Below are positions 1 to 8,623 of a stretch of DNA of 64,000 nucleotides, one piece after another; the first letter of the stretch is position 1, and each line of letters opens with the position of its first letter. A model generated the notes under the pieces. That model saw only the letters and a list, made by a program, of their open reading frames with translations. It was not told the DNA's origin and did no database searches. This stretch comes from Enterobacter sp. Cy-643. Its GTDB lineage: Bacteria > Pseudomonadota > Gammaproteobacteria > Enterobacterales > Enterobacteriaceae. The DNA lies in the NCBI RefSeq assembly GCF_011752815.1, contig NZ_VWWV01000001.1, positions 1,728,431 to 1,792,430 on the forward strand. Reading direction: 5' to 3'. Made by a program: the position numbers and the translations under genes.

Positions 1-37
1 AAAAAGAGACCAGCAGCGCGATAAATCCATATTTCAT
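1..37 (-). CDS. Start of an unidentified membrane or exported protein (partial)
   Basis: The leftward operon continues off the window edge. An ATG at 37 begins MKYGFIALLVSF, a short basic start followed by a hydrophobic run, which looks like a signal peptide or first membrane helix. It starts 1 nt after the TGA of the ABC ATPase gene, and an AAGGTG ribosome site lies inside the end of that gene, so translational coupling is likely. Only 12 codons are visible and the product cannot be named. In comparable sulfur-salvage operons this place could hold a second binding protein or a permease. Confidence 0.5.
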   Translation of the reverse strand, partial: MKYGFIALLVSF

Positions 38-38
38 C

Positions 39-812
39 TCACAGCACCTTCGATAAGAACTGGCGGGTGCGCGGATGCTGCGGGCGATTTAATACTTCGT
101 CGCTGCTTCCCTGCTCGACAATTTTACCGTCCACCATAAACACCACCTGATCGGCCACTTCCCGCGCAAAGCCGATTTCATGCGTGACGACCACCAGCGT
201 CGTGCCCGAACGAGCCAGTCTTTTAATCACGTCCAGCACTTCGCCGACCAGCTCAGGATCGAGCGCTGACGTTGGCTCATCAAACAGCATCACCCGTGGG
301 CTCAACGCCAGCGCGCGGGCAATGGCAATACGCTGCTGCTGCCCGCCGGATAAGTGCCGCGACCAGGCATCCGCCTTGTTGCGCAGCCCGACGACGTCCA
401 ACAGCTCATACGCACGTTCCACCGCCTCTTTGCGGCTCAGCTGTTTATGGGCCATCGGTGCTTCAATCAGGTTTTCGAGCACCGTCATGTGGGGAAACAG
501 ATTGAAGTTCTGAAAGACATAGCCCACGTTGGCCCGCTGGCGCAGGATCTCCTTTTCTTTCAGTTCGTAAAGTTTGTCGCCTTTCAGGCGGTAACCAATG
601 TAATCGCCGTCAATCTGGATAAAGCCTTCGTCCACCCGCTCAAGGTGGTTGATGGTGCGCAACAGCGTAGATTTACCGGAACCGGATGGCCCGAGGATCA
701 CCGTCACCGTGCCCGGCGGGATCTCAAGCGAGACATCATCCAGCGCCTTATGGCGACCAAAATATTTGCTGACGCCGGTAATGGAAATATGGCCGTTATG
801 AGAGGTTGGCAT
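39..812 (-). CDS. Polar amino-acid ABC transporter ATPase
   Basis: This is the ATP-binding subunit of a polar amino-acid importer (HisP/GlnQ/TcyN class), 257 aa. The Walker A GPSGSGKST, Q-loop VFQNFNLFPHMTVLEN, signature LSGGQQQR and Walker B VMLFDEPTSALDPE are all present, so it should be active. A longer reading frame exists upstream, but the ATG at 812 has AGGAG 7 nt before it and gives the normal family length. It overlaps the permease gene by 17 nt. It should energise uptake by the permease and binding protein of the same operon. By synteny with Bacillus yxeO or tcyN the substrate is probably a cystine-like or S-substituted cysteine compound; that is inference. Confidence 0.9.
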   Translation of the reverse strand: MPTSHNGHISITGVSKYFGRHKALDDVSLEIPPGTVTVILGPSGSGKSTLLRTINHLERVDEGFIQIDGDYIGYRLKGDKLYELKEKEILRQRANVGYVFQNFNLFPHMTVLENLIEAPMAHKQLSRKEAVERAYELLDVVGLRNKADAWSRHLSGGQQQRIAIARALALSPRVMLFDEPTSALDPELVGEVLDVIKRLARSGTTLVVVTHEIGFAREVADQVVFMVDGKIVEQGSSDEVLNRPQHPRTRQFLSKVL

Positions 813-1722
813 GGACCGGCTCCTGGGCAACGGGGGCTGTGGACGGCGCAGCGCTGCGGGCGGTGCGCGTTTGGTTGATGGCGGAGCGGCGTTCGCTGCG
901 GGCCAGCGAGCGTTCAACCAGGTACTGAATCAGCGACAGTACGCTGGTGATCACCAGATACCAGACGGCCGCCACCATCAGCAGCGGGATCACCTGCTGC
1001 GTGCGGTTGTAGATCATCTGGATGGTGTAAAACAGCTCCGGCATCGCCAGCACGTAAACCATCGCCGTGCCTTTGGCGAGGCTGATAATTTCGTTGAACC
1101 CGGCGGGCAGGATCGTGCGCAGCGCCTGCGGCAGAATAATCCTCACGGTGCGTCGCCACGCGGGCAGACCTAACGCCGCGGCGGCTTCGTATTGCCCGTG
1201 ATCCACGCCCAGAAAACCACCGCGAACAATCTCTGCGGTGTAGGCACTTTGCACCAGCGTCAGCCCCACCACCGCCGTAGAAAACTGCCCCAGCACGTTA
1301 ATCGTGTCGTAGCTGCCCCAGACGATGCTGGTGAACGGCACCCCAATCGACAGCGTGTCGTACAGGTAAGAGAAGTTGTAGAGCACGATCAGCACGACAA
1401 TCAGCGGCAGGGAGCGAAACAGCCAGATGTAACTCCAGGCGAGGCTGCTCAACAGCCAGGAAGAAGAGAGCCTTGCCAGCGCGAGCAATCCACCGAGTAC
1501 CACGCTCAGCGCCGTGCCCAGCAGCGTTAATAATAGCGTTTGCCCGAGCCCCTCCAGAATGACCGGGTCAAAAAACCAGTGGGCAAAAACGCCCCACTCC
1601 CAGCGAGGGTTAAACGCGACGGATTGCACCACCACCGCCAGCACAAACAGCGCAATCACTGCCCCCACGGTACGCAGCGGGTAACGCGCGGGCACCACTT
1701 TAATGGTTTCAGACGTTTTCAT
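796..1722 (-). CDS. Polar amino-acid ABC transporter permease
   Basis: This is an inner-membrane permease of the HisM/GltK family, 308 aa. The predicted membrane segments include LRTVGAVIALFVLAVVVQSV near the N terminus and the TQTLLLTLLGTALSVVLGG-like opening of the transport domain. The ATPase-coupling EAA loop is visible as EAAAALGLPAWRRTVRIILP. The ATG at 1722 is preferred over the GTG at 1728 because GAGGAG lies 5 nt upstream of it. The gene sits 9 nt after the GNAT gene and overlaps the ATPase gene. One permease gene is visible; a homodimer, or a partner beyond the window edge, would complete the channel. Confidence 0.88.
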   Translation of the reverse strand: MKTSETIKVVPARYPLRTVGAVIALFVLAVVVQSVAFNPRWEWGVFAHWFFDPVILEGLGQTLLLTLLGTALSVVLGGLLALARLSSSWLLSSLAWSYIWLFRSLPLIVVLIVLYNFSYLYDTLSIGVPFTSIVWGSYDTINVLGQFSTAVVGLTLVQSAYTAEIVRGGFLGVDHGQYEAAAALGLPAWRRTVRIILPQALRTILPAGFNEIISLAKGTAMVYVLAMPELFYTIQMIYNRTQQVIPLLMVAAVWYLVITSVLSLIQYLVERSLARSERRSAINQTRTARSAAPSTAPVAQEPVHANLS

Positions 1723-1731
1723 CGTCACTCC

Positions 1732-2241
1732 TCAGGCCGTTTGACTCAGGCTTTCCAGCGCTAAGATTTTAGTGAACCGTAGCCGCCCGTCGTAGGGCGG
1801 CAGGCTGAACGTTTCGGGGTCAACCTCCAGGCTGAACTGCGGATCGTAGCCTTCGCTCAGATAAAGCCTGACGGCCTCCGGCTGACGAAAGCCGGTAGTA
1901 AGATAAATGCGGCTGTAGCCAGCCTGAAGGGCCAGTCGCTCCAGCTCGCGAACCACTCGTCCGGCCAGGCCCTGCTTGCGCAGCGTACTTTTCGTCCAGA
2001 TACGTTTGATCTCGGCGGTTTTCTGGTCGTAGGGCTTATAGGCCCCGGTGGCAATAATTTCACCCTCGCGCTCCAGCACGATAAAAATACCCTGAGGCGG
2101 CAGATACCACTCGGTTAGCTCCACTTCGGCATCTCGGGAGAAAAAATCCCCGTAGCGGGCGGCATATTCGCCAAACAGGCCGCTAATGATCGGCTGAAGC
2201 TCCGGCGCTTCCGGGGACAAAACGCGAAAATATTCGCTCAT
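1732..2241 (-). CDS. GNAT-family N-acetyltransferase
   Basis: This is a 169-aa single-domain GNAT acetyltransferase. The acetyl-CoA binding region lies around residues 85-100 (TLRKQGLAGRVVRELERLA, an R-x-x-G-x-A-type motif) and is followed by YLTTGFRQPEAVRLYLSEGY. GAGGAG precedes the ATG. It sits between the binding-protein and permease genes. In the Bacillus sulfur-salvage operons the equivalents (YxeL, YtmI/SnaA) acetylate the amino group of S-substituted cysteines before oxygenation, and an M20 enzyme later removes the acetyl group. The gene context here supports the same role, but the substrate is inferred. Ribosomal-protein or antibiotic acetylation cannot be excluded from sequence alone. 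Confidence 0.8.
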   Translation of the reverse strand: MSEYFRVLSPEAPELQPIISGLFGEYAARYGDFFSRDAEVELTEWYLPPQGIFIVLEREGEIIATGAYKPYDQKTAEIKRIWTKSTLRKQGLAGRVVRELERLALQAGYSRIYLTTGFRQPEAVRLYLSEGYDPQFSLEVDPETFSLPPYDGRLRFTKILALESLSQTA

Positions 2242-2251
2242 ATGCGTCTCC

Positions 2252-3184
2252 TCAGTCGCCTAAGCCGGCGGGATTAACTTCCGAGGCAGGAATACGCTCC
2301 ACGCCCTCGCCCCAGCGCTTTAAAACTTTGTCGTAATCGCCCTGTTGAATCGCGCCGTTGAGCGCCGTCTGCACCGGTTCCACCAGGCCACCGCCTTTTT
2401 TCAGCGTCACCGCAATGTGTGCCGCTTTCGGCCAGCCACCGTCCACGCTGCCCACCAGCTTCGTTTTGCCGGTCAGCGCCGCTTTCCATGCCCCGGTCAC
2501 GTTCGGTCCAAACCAGGCATCGGCCCGCCCGGACTGAAGCGCCAGCGTGAGCGCCGCATCATCTTTGGTGTACACCGGCGTAAACGGCTTCAGCCCTTTC
2601 TTTTCGTTTTCAGCATTCCACGCCAGCAGAATCGCTTCCTGATTAGTGCCGGATCCAACGACGATGCGTAACCCGGCGATATCTTCCGCGTGGGTAAGCG
2701 ATTTAATCGGGCTGCTGGACTTCACGTAGAAGCCCAGCGAGTCTTTGCGGTAGGTGGCGAAATCGAACTTCTCTTTGCGTTCTTTGGTGACGGTAATATT
2801 GCTGATCGCGGCATCATATTTCCCGGAAGCCACGCCGAGCGGCCAGTCTTCCCATGACGTCGGGACCACGTTCAGTTCCAGCCCAAGGCTGTCGGCGACC
2901 AGACGAGCAATGTCTACTTCACTGCCGAGCAGGGTTTTATTGTCATCAGAAAAAACCGTCAGCGGCGGCGAATTGAGCGCGGCCACTGCCACGGTAAATT
3001 TACCGGGCACGGCAAATCGATAATCTTTGGGTAACTGCGCGATGGCCTGAGGATTTTTAGCGGTATTGATCGGCGCTTTGTTGGCTTCCAGGCTCACGCC
3101 GGTGCCGTTAATCGTCACGTCATTTGCCCAGGTCAGCGGCGTCCATGCCAGCGCGATAGCCAGCAACAGGGATGTTTTTCGCAT
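2252..3184 (-). CDS. Periplasmic amino-acid binding protein of ABC transporter
   Basis: This is a 310-aa family 3 solute-binding protein with signal peptide MRKTSLLLAIALAWTPLTWA. The mature part has the usual features: SDDNKTLLGSEVDIARLVADSLG, WEDWPLGVASGKYDAAISNITVT with the RKEKFDFATY motif, and IVVGSGTNQEAILLAWNAEN. It is the substrate-recognition subunit for the permease and ATPase encoded downstream. No lipobox cysteine is visible, so it should be a soluble periplasmic protein. The N-terminal extension before the domain is about 45 residues longer than in HisJ-type proteins. YxeM of Bacillus is the positional equivalent. The ligand is unknown. Confidence 0.88.
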   Translation of the reverse strand: MRKTSLLLAIALAWTPLTWANDVTINGTGVSLEANKAPINTAKNPQAIAQLPKDYRFAVPGKFTVAVAALNSPPLTVFSDDNKTLLGSEVDIARLVADSLGLELNVVPTSWEDWPLGVASGKYDAAISNITVTKERKEKFDFATYRKDSLGFYVKSSSPIKSLTHAEDIAGLRIVVGSGTNQEAILLAWNAENEKKGLKPFTPVYTKDDAALTLALQSGRADAWFGPNVTGAWKAALTGKTKLVGSVDGGWPKAAHIAVTLKKGGGLVEPVQTALNGAIQQGDYDKVLKRWGEGVERIPASEVNPAGLGD

Positions 3185-3202
3185 AGTTTTTCTCTTTATT
3201 TT

Positions 3203-4516
3203 TTATTTGCCGTAGCGATTTTCGGGTTGCGCAAGGTCAAAACTCTCGCGCAGCGTTGTGCCGGGGTATTCCGTGCGGAAAAGACCTCGAGCCTGAAGTA
3301 CAGGCACAACCTGCTCCACAAAACGCGGGAAGGTGTCCGGCGTGCCGCCCTGGATAATGAATCCGTCGGCCGCTCGTTCGTCAAACCACTGTTGCAGACC
3401 GTCCGCCACCTGCTCAGGCGCCCCCGAAAAACGCGGCCTTGGGCTGGCGGCTTCAAGCGCGACCTGGCGCAGGGTTAACCCACGCTCGCGGGCGCTGCGT
3501 TTGATCTCGTCGGTGGTGCTGCGGAAGCTGTTCTGGCCCAGGTCGCCGATATCGGGAAAAGCCTCGTCCAGCGGATACTGGCTAAAATCATGGTGTTCGA
3601 AATAGCGGCCGAGATAGTTCAGGGCATCGCTGACGGAGACCAGCGCGGCGGTGGTCTGGTACTGCTGTTCGGCGTCCTCTGCATCTTTTCCGACGATGAC
3701 GCTCACGCCCTGGAAGATGTGCAGCGAGTCGGCCACGCGGCCTTGTCCTTCCAATTGGTTTTTCACATCCCGGTAAAAGGCTTTCGCCTCACTGAGCGAT
3801 TCATGATGAGTAAAGATGGCATCGGCATGTTTAGCCGCCAGCTTTTTGCCGTCTTCCGAAGCGCCAGCCTGGAACAGAACGGGCCTGCCCTGCGGCGTGC
3901 GGCCAATGTTCAGCGGCCCGGCGACCTGGAAAAAATCGCCCTGATGATTGAGCGCGTGTAGCTTTTCAGGGGCGAAGAACTGCCCGCTTTCTTTATTGCG
4001 CACAAAAGCATCTTCTTCCCATGAATCCCAGAGCCCTTTCACGACGTCCAGATATTCATCGGCGATGCGATAGCGCAGCGCATGTTCCGGATGTTGGGTT
4101 CTGGAGAAGTTTTTAGCCGATCCTTCCAGCGGAGAGGTGACCACGTTCCAGCCCGCGCGACCGTTGCTCAGATGATCGAGGCTCGCAAACTGGCGCGCCG
4201 TGGTAAAAGGGTCGCTATAGGACGTCGACAATGTTCCCACCAGGCCCAAATGCTGTGTCACGCTCGCCAGGGCGGATAATACCGTCAGCGGCTCAAAACG
4301 ATTTAAAAAGTGCGGGATAGATTTTTCGTTAATATAAAGTCCGTCCGCCACAAAGATAAAATCCAGCTTCCCCTCTTCCGCTTTGAATGCCGTTTGTTTG
4401 ACGAACTCAAAATTAATACTGGCGTCGGCTACCGCAGCAGGATGACGCCAGGCCGACATATTTCCCGACGCGCCATGTAATATCGTACCCAGTCGTAATT
4501 GTCGTTTTACAGACAT
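3203..4516 (-). CDS. NtaA/SnaA/SoxA-family FMN-dependent monooxygenase
   Basis: This 437-aa protein belongs to the nitrilotriacetate monooxygenase component A family (bacterial luciferase fold, FMNH2-dependent). Family signatures are visible: [14 protein letters not shown] early on, the [26 protein letters not shown] stretch (here split for length), and [31 protein letters not shown]. In Bacillus YxeK and YtnJ occupy the same operon position and oxygenate N-acetyl S-(2-succino)cysteine or related thioethers, cleaving the C-S bond. It lies between the M20 deacylase and the binding protein. No flavin reductase is seen in the window, so FMNH2 must come from elsewhere. The family is well supported; the substrate is inferred from context. 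Confidence 0.88.
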   Translation of the reverse strand: MSVKRQLRLGTILHGASGNMSAWRHPAAVADASINFEFVKQTAFKAEEGKLDFIFVADGLYINEKSIPHFLNRFEPLTVLSALASVTQHLGLVGTLSTSYSDPFTTARQFASLDHLSNGRAGWNVVTSPLEGSAKNFSRTQHPEHALRYRIADEYLDVVKGLWDSWEEDAFVRNKESGQFFAPEKLHALNHQGDFFQVAGPLNIGRTPQGRPVLFQAGASEDGKKLAAKHADAIFTHHESLSEAKAFYRDVKNQLEGQGRVADSLHIFQGVSVIVGKDAEDAEQQYQTTAALVSVSDALNYLGRYFEHHDFSQYPLDEAFPDIGDLGQNSFRSTTDEIKRSARERGLTLRQVALEAASPRPRFSGAPEQVADGLQQWFDERAADGFIIQGGTPDTFPRFVEQVVPVLQARGLFRTEYPGTTLRESFDLAQPENRYGK

Positions 4517-4562
4517 GCCTTATCCTTATGCGAATGTTCAAATCCGCCATCGCTAATTAGAG

Positions 4563-5684
4563 TTAAAGTTGTTGTAGCGCCGATTGTGCTAACCGGGCGA
4601 AATAACGGGCTGCGGGTTCAATGAGCCTTTCATCGGGGTTAAAGGCCGGATGATGAAGCCCATAACGGCTGTCGCTGCCGATGCTGACAAACGCGCCGGG
4701 AATATGCTGGAGATAAACCGCAAAATCCTCGCCGCCCAGATGCAGATCGGCATGATGCGTGGCGTAACCTTCCGCGACGGCCACTTCGCTGGCAAATGCT
4801 GCCCAGCGCGCATCGTTAACCAGCGCATCTGGTCCCAAATGCCAGGTGACGTCGATTTCCGCCCCAAAAGCGCGGGCAAGACCAGAAGCAATCTCAACAA
4901 CGCGCACTTTGATCGCTTCCCTTACGCTGGCGCTGTGGGTACGCAGCGTGCCTTCCAGCTCAACGCTTTCTGGCAGCACGTTCCAGGTATTTCCGCCCGC
5001 AATACGGGTAATGCTCAGCACGGCCGAATCCAGCGTGTTGACCTCCCGGCTGGTGATGCTTTGCAGCAGGGTAACTAATTGGCTGGCAAGCAATATCGCG
5101 TCTCTCCCTTCATGCGGGCGCGCCGCATGTGCCCCTTTGCCCCGAACCTGAATGACCAGCCGATCAACGTTGGCATAGAACGGGCCGCCGCGAGTGGCAA
5201 ACGCCCCGACCGGCAGGCCTGGCTCATTGTGCATGCCAAAAATGGCAGAGATCCCTTCCAGCACGCCGGCCTTGACCAGCGTGGTTGCCCCGCCGAAACG
5301 CTCCTCCGCGGGCTGAAAGAGAATGCGAACCCGGCCGTTAAGCTGCGCTTCGTTCTGCTTAAGCAGCAGCGCCGCACCCAGCATCACGCTGCTGTGAACG
5401 TCATGCCCGCAGGCGTGCATCACGCCCGAATTTTGCGAACTAAAGGCCACGCCGCTGGCTTCTTCAATGGGCAGCGCGTCGATATCGGCCCGCAGCGCAA
5501 TGGCGTTCTCGCCTTCGCCAATTTCAGCCACCAGGCCAGTGTGAAGCGAATACGGCAGCAGGCGGATACCCGCGCTTTGCAGCCAGTCGCGGATGCGCGA
5601 AGTGGTTGCCACCTCTTCAAGAGATAATTCCGGGAACCGATGTAGTTCCCGGCGCCAGTCGATCAGTTGCTGAGCAAACGTCAT
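4563..5684 (-). CDS. M20-family amidohydrolase (N-acyl amino acid deacylase)
   Basis: This is a 373-aa M20D peptidase-like deacylase of the hippurate hydrolase / IAA-amino acid hydrolase type. Metal ligands are seen in MHACGHDVHSS (about residue 90) and QPAEERFGGAT (about residue 125), and in the C-terminal HHPAFNPDERLI. The dimerisation domain includes HAARPHEGRDAILLA. It overlaps the upstream luciferase-like gene by 4 nt, which implies coupling. In the yxe and ytn operons the equivalent enzymes (YxeP, YtnL) remove the N-acetyl group after the thioether bond has been cut. The same job is the best inference here; generic N-acyl amino-acid hydrolysis is the alternative. Confidence 0.88.
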   Translation of the reverse strand: MTFAQQLIDWRRELHRFPELSLEEVATTSRIRDWLQSAGIRLLPYSLHTGLVAEIGEGENAIALRADIDALPIEEASGVAFSSQNSGVMHACGHDVHSSVMLGAALLLKQNEAQLNGRVRILFQPAEERFGGATTLVKAGVLEGISAIFGMHNEPGLPVGAFATRGGPFYANVDRLVIQVRGKGAHAARPHEGRDAILLASQLVTLLQSITSREVNTLDSAVLSITRIAGGNTWNVLPESVELEGTLRTHSASVREAIKVRVVEIASGLARAFGAEIDVTWHLGPDALVNDARWAAFASEVAVAEGYATHHADLHLGGEDFAVYLQHIPGAFVSIGSDSRYGLHHPAFNPDERLIEPAARYFARLAQSALQQL

Positions 5685-6682
5685 ACAGCCACCTCCGCAA
5701 CCGCGTGGGCCTCTGCCAGCAGCTGCAGCGAAGCCAGACGCTCTGCTCCTTCTGCCACCGGCGTATCAATAATAAATTCATCGATGCCGTACTCTTCGTG
5801 CAGCGCCTGCAGCGCTTCCCGCACCGCTTCAGGCGTGCCTTTCAACAGCGAAGGTTCACGCCGCGTCAGGCTACGCAGCGCGCTGCCTGACTGGCGGGCA
5901 AAGCTGTGGGCCTGCTCTTCGCTTGCCACGCTCACGCGCTGGCCGTTTTCCAGCTCCACGCCCCAGATTTCCACCTGCCGGGCAAGATCTTCCGCACGCC
6001 CGGCATCCCGTGCCACGATAGCCTGCACGGCCACCAGCACGTCGCGGCGACTGTTTTTTTTCCAGTCGGTCACTACGTCGCGCAGCAGTGTTTTATCGCC
6101 GTTTAAATGGGCGGCAAAGACAAAGTTCCAGTCCAGGCTGGCGGCCAGCCGGGCGCTTTGCAAACTTGCGCCCAGCAAAAACCCTTCCGGGCGCTGAGCC
6201 GGTAATGGCGTGGCGCGAACGCTTTCGTCCGTCGCGGGTTCGCGTCGTGAGAGCCAGTCGTCAAGCTGCGTGAGTTGTTCATCAAAGCTGCCTTTTGCCG
6301 CCGGCGATTGCCCGTGCTGCAGCGCCTGCGTCGACAGCGGCAGGCCGCCCGGCGCTTTACCGACGCCGAGATCGATGCGGCCTGGCGCGAGGGACGACAG
6401 CAGATTGAAGTTTTCGGCCACTTTGTAAGGGCTGTAGTGCTGGAGCATCACGCCGCCGGAGCCCACGCGAATCCGGCGAGTCTGTCCGACAATCCACGCA
6501 ATCAGCACTTCCGGCGAAGGGCTGGCAAGCTGGGGCGTGTTGTGGTGCTCGGCCAGCCAGAAGCGGTGATAGCCCCAGGTTTCTGCCTGCTGCGCGAGAT
6601 GCAGCGTACGGGCCAGGGCATCGGTCGCGCTGTCGTTGGGCGCAAGCGGGCTTTTATCCAGGATACTGATGCGATAAGACAT
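5681..6682 (-). CDS. LLM-class flavin-dependent oxidoreductase (YtmO/MsnO8-like)
   Basis: This 333-aa luciferase-like protein is the first gene of the leftward operon. It has the short-chain bacterial luciferase-like arrangement: YRFWLAEHHN-type motif (GYHRFWLAEHHNTPQLASPS), VGSGGVMLQHYSPYKVAENF, and LAPGRIDLGVGKAPGG. These are typical of the MsnO8/YtmO group. A protein of this group accompanies the NtaA-type enzyme in the Bacillus ytm-ytn operon. It probably provides a second oxygenation activity on sulfur compounds, but no substrate can be read from sequence. Its start codon at 6682 lies inside an inverted repeat (6681-6718), which may control the whole operon. Confidence 0.87.
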   Translation of the reverse strand: MSYRISILDKSPLAPNDSATDALARTLHLAQQAETWGYHRFWLAEHHNTPQLASPSPEVLIAWIVGQTRRIRVGSGGVMLQHYSPYKVAENFNLLSSLAPGRIDLGVGKAPGGLPLSTQALQHGQSPAAKGSFDEQLTQLDDWLSRREPATDESVRATPLPAQRPEGFLLGASLQSARLAASLDWNFVFAAHLNGDKTLLRDVVTDWKKNSRRDVLVAVQAIVARDAGRAEDLARQVEIWGVELENGQRVSVASEEQAHSFARQSGSALRSLTRREPSLLKGTPEAVREALQALHEEYGIDEFIIDTPVAEGAERLASLQLLAEAHAVAEVAV

Positions 6683-6718
6683 AATGCAGGCTCATTGTTA
6701 TAAACATGCCTGCATTAT
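6681..6718 (-). promoter_or_regulatory. Inverted repeat overlapping the first start codon of the sulfur operon
   Basis: Perfect 11-bp arms ATAATGCAGGC (6681-6691) and GCCTGCATTAT (6708-6718) are separated by 16 nt. The inner arm contains part of the start codon of the first operon gene. It could be an operator for a dimeric regulator or an RNA hairpin that hides the ribosome start site. No obvious strong Shine-Dalgarno lies outside it. Confidence 0.55.
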
Positions 6719-6850
6719 TAAAAGCCGGGGACGGCGGTGAGAAACAATTAATTTACATTTAGACTTCTGAAATAGAGATAAACAAACTCATACGCTCGCT
6801 CAGCAATTTGCTACCAGGGGGATATTTTCCCCGTCAGCGGATCGTCAGGC

Positions 6851-6886
6851 AAAAAAAAGCCCCGCCGGATAACCAGTGAGGCTTTG
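6851..6886 (-). terminator. Intrinsic terminator of slyA
   Basis: Downstream of slyA, on its strand, a stem pairs AAAGCC with GGGCTTT around an inner CTGG/CCGG segment. It is followed by eight T residues. The stem is imperfect but the U-tract is strong. Confidence 0.7.
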
Positions 6887-6901
6887 GTTCAACCTGGGGG
6901 A

Positions 6902-7342
6902 TTAATCCCGGTTCTGCAGTTCAATAATATTTTGCTCAAGCCGACTAATCAGGCTGCTTAGCAGCGCCTGCTCTTCGCGAGTAATGCCCGACAGGATTTC
7001 TCCTCGCGTTTCGTTTATCACGCCTTCCATCTTTTCAATGATAGGCGCAGCCTGCTCGGTCAATTTAATTCGTTTTGCCCGACGGTCGTTTGCACAGGTT
7101 TTGCGCGAGATTAACCCTTTTTCTTCGAGTTGATCGAGCGTACGAACCAGTGATGGCTGCTCAATGCCGATCGCTTTAGCCAACTGAATCTGTGACTGAT
7201 CTGGCGGCAGCTGATGAATATTATGCAGCGTTACCCAGTGTGTCTGTGTCAATTCCAGAGGTTTCAGGCGATGGTCAATCAGCGCACGCCAGATGCGTAC
7301 CAGGCGAGCCAGATCCGAACCTAATGGCGATGGCGATTCCAA
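6902..7342 (-). CDS. slyA: Transcriptional regulator SlyA
   Basis: This MarR-family winged-helix regulator of virulence, envelope and efflux genes is nearly identical to enterobacterial SlyA through residue 110 ([19 protein letters not shown], then the recognition helix [19 protein letters not shown]). The C-terminal dimerisation helices diverge more. An in-frame ATG at 7348 directly abuts AAGGAG, which leaves no spacing. A TTG at 7342 is 6 nt from it and agrees with the TTG start I recall for SlyA in other enterics, so the TTG is chosen (146 aa). It is divergent from ydhIJK, a usual arrangement. SlyA responds to small aromatic ligands and competes with H-NS. slyB, its usual neighbour in E. 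coli, is not downstream here. Confidence 0.96.
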   Translation of the reverse strand: MESPSPLGSDLARLVRIWRALIDHRLKPLELTQTHWVTLHNIHQLPPDQSQIQLAKAIGIEQPSLVRTLDQLEEKGLISRKTCANDRRAKRIKLTEQAAPIIEKMEGVINETRGEILSGITREEQALLSSLISRLEQNIIELQNRD

Positions 7343-7524
7343 TTTCATCTCCTTATAATTAGCTTGCTAACTTATTATACTGATTTTAGACTATTGTGCA
7401 GGCATTAATTGTTAAAAACAAATCCCTTACTTTCACTGAAGTTATGCAACCAGCTATACTTTTATTCTACATCTAAGTGAGGGGAAACGGCAGCCACCCC
7501 CGTTTTTTAAAGGATTATCACTAC

Positions 7525-7761
7525 GTGAGTCTCACTTTTAGCCCGTCCGGCTTCCCGCTTCAGGATCTTGTGGTCGGGGCCTCTGTCTACTTTCCCCCGC
7601 TGTTCAAGGCCGTGTTTGTCGGCTTTTTTATCTGGCTTATCGTCCACCGTTTGCTGCGCGACTGGATATACTCCGGCGAGATCTGGCACCCCACGTTGAT
7701 GGACTTATCCCTTTTCGCGCTGTCCGTCAGCGCCGGCATGGCTCTTTTGGTGATGTGGTAA
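7525..7761 (+). CDS. ydhI: DUF1656 inner-membrane protein YdhI
   Basis: This is a 78-aa small membrane protein with two hydrophobic segments ([18 protein letters not shown] and [18 protein letters not shown]) and the conserved VGASVYFPP and IWHP motifs of the DUF1656 (AaeX-like) family. The reading frame is open back to a GTG at 7477, but that site has no ribosome site. The GTG at 7525, behind AAAGGA, gives the same 78-aa length as E. coli YdhI. It is the first gene of an operon with ydhJ and ydhK. DUF1656 proteins accompany HlyD/FUSC efflux pairs; their exact contribution is unknown. Confidence 0.9.
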   Translation: MSLTFSPSGFPLQDLVVGASVYFPPLFKAVFVGFFIWLIVHRLLRDWIYSGEIWHPTLMDLSLFALSVSAGMALLVMW

Positions 7762-7765
7762 CGCA

Positions 7766-8623
7766 ATGAATATCAAAACAATAAAATATTTTTCTACCCT
7801 CATCGTTTTTGCCGCCGCGCTGCTGGCAGGCTGGCTATTATGGAACTATTACATGCAGTCGCCCTGGACGCGTGACGGCAAAGTGCGCGCCGAACAGGTC
7901 AGCATCACGCCACAGGTTTCCGGCACCATCGTGACCCTGAACGTGAAAGACAACCAGTTTGTGAGTAAAGGCACTTCGCTATTCACCCTCGACGCGACGC
8001 CTTATCACATTGCGGTGCTGAACGCAGAGGCGCAGCTGGCTAAGGCTCAGTCCGATCTGGCCAAAGCCAGCAACGAGGCAAACCGCCGCCAGAATCTGCC
8101 GCGCAATTACATTTCTGCCGAAGACATGGACACCGCCAACATTAACGTCAAAGCGATGCAGGCGGCGGTGAAAGTCGCCCAGGCCACGCTTGAGCAGGCG
8201 CAGTGGCAGCTTTCGCAAACTACGGTCACTGCTCCGGTGGACGGCTGGGTCACCAACCTGACCTCCCGCGTCGGGAATTACGCCAGCGAAGGCAAGCCGG
8301 TTTTCGCGCTGGTGGACAGCCACTCGTTTTACGTTGTGGGCTATTTCGAAGAGACCAAGCTGCGCCGCATTCAGCCGGGTAACGCGGTGCAGATAGTGCT
8401 GTACAACGGCAACCAAAAGCTGAGCGGCAAAGTAGAAAGTATTGGCCGCGCGATCTACGACCAAAGCATAGAAAGCGACAGCGACCTGGTTCCGGATATT
8501 AAGCCGAACGTGCCGTGGGTTCGCCTTGCGCAGCGGGTGCCGGTGCGTATTAGCCTGGATGCCATTCCTGAAGGCGTGACACTGGTGTCGGGCACCACCT
8601 GCACCGTTAGCGTTCAGCCCTGA
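7766..8623 (+). CDS. ydhJ: HlyD-family periplasmic adaptor YdhJ
   Basis: This is a 285-aa membrane-fusion protein of the EmrA/AaeA type. It has one N-terminal anchor ([19 protein letters not shown]), a lipoyl half-motif [16 protein letters not shown], a coiled-coil hairpin ([19 protein letters not shown] to [17 protein letters not shown]) and a second lipoyl part, [11 protein letters not shown]. It bridges the FUSC pump YdhK to an outer-membrane channel. It starts 4 nt after ydhI and its TGA overlaps the ydhK ATG by one base, so the three are co-translated. SlyA, divergently encoded, is the likely regulator. The exported compounds are not known. Confidence 0.93.
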   Translation: MNIKTIKYFSTLIVFAAALLAGWLLWNYYMQSPWTRDGKVRAEQVSITPQVSGTIVTLNVKDNQFVSKGTSLFTLDATPYHIAVLNAEAQLAKAQSDLAKASNEANRRQNLPRNYISAEDMDTANINVKAMQAAVKVAQATLEQAQWQLSQTTVTAPVDGWVTNLTSRVGNYASEGKPVFALVDSHSFYVVGYFEETKLRRIQPGNAVQIVLYNGNQKLSGKVESIGRAIYDQSIESDSDLVPDIKPNVPWVRLAQRVPVRISLDAIPEGVTLVSGTTCTVSVQP

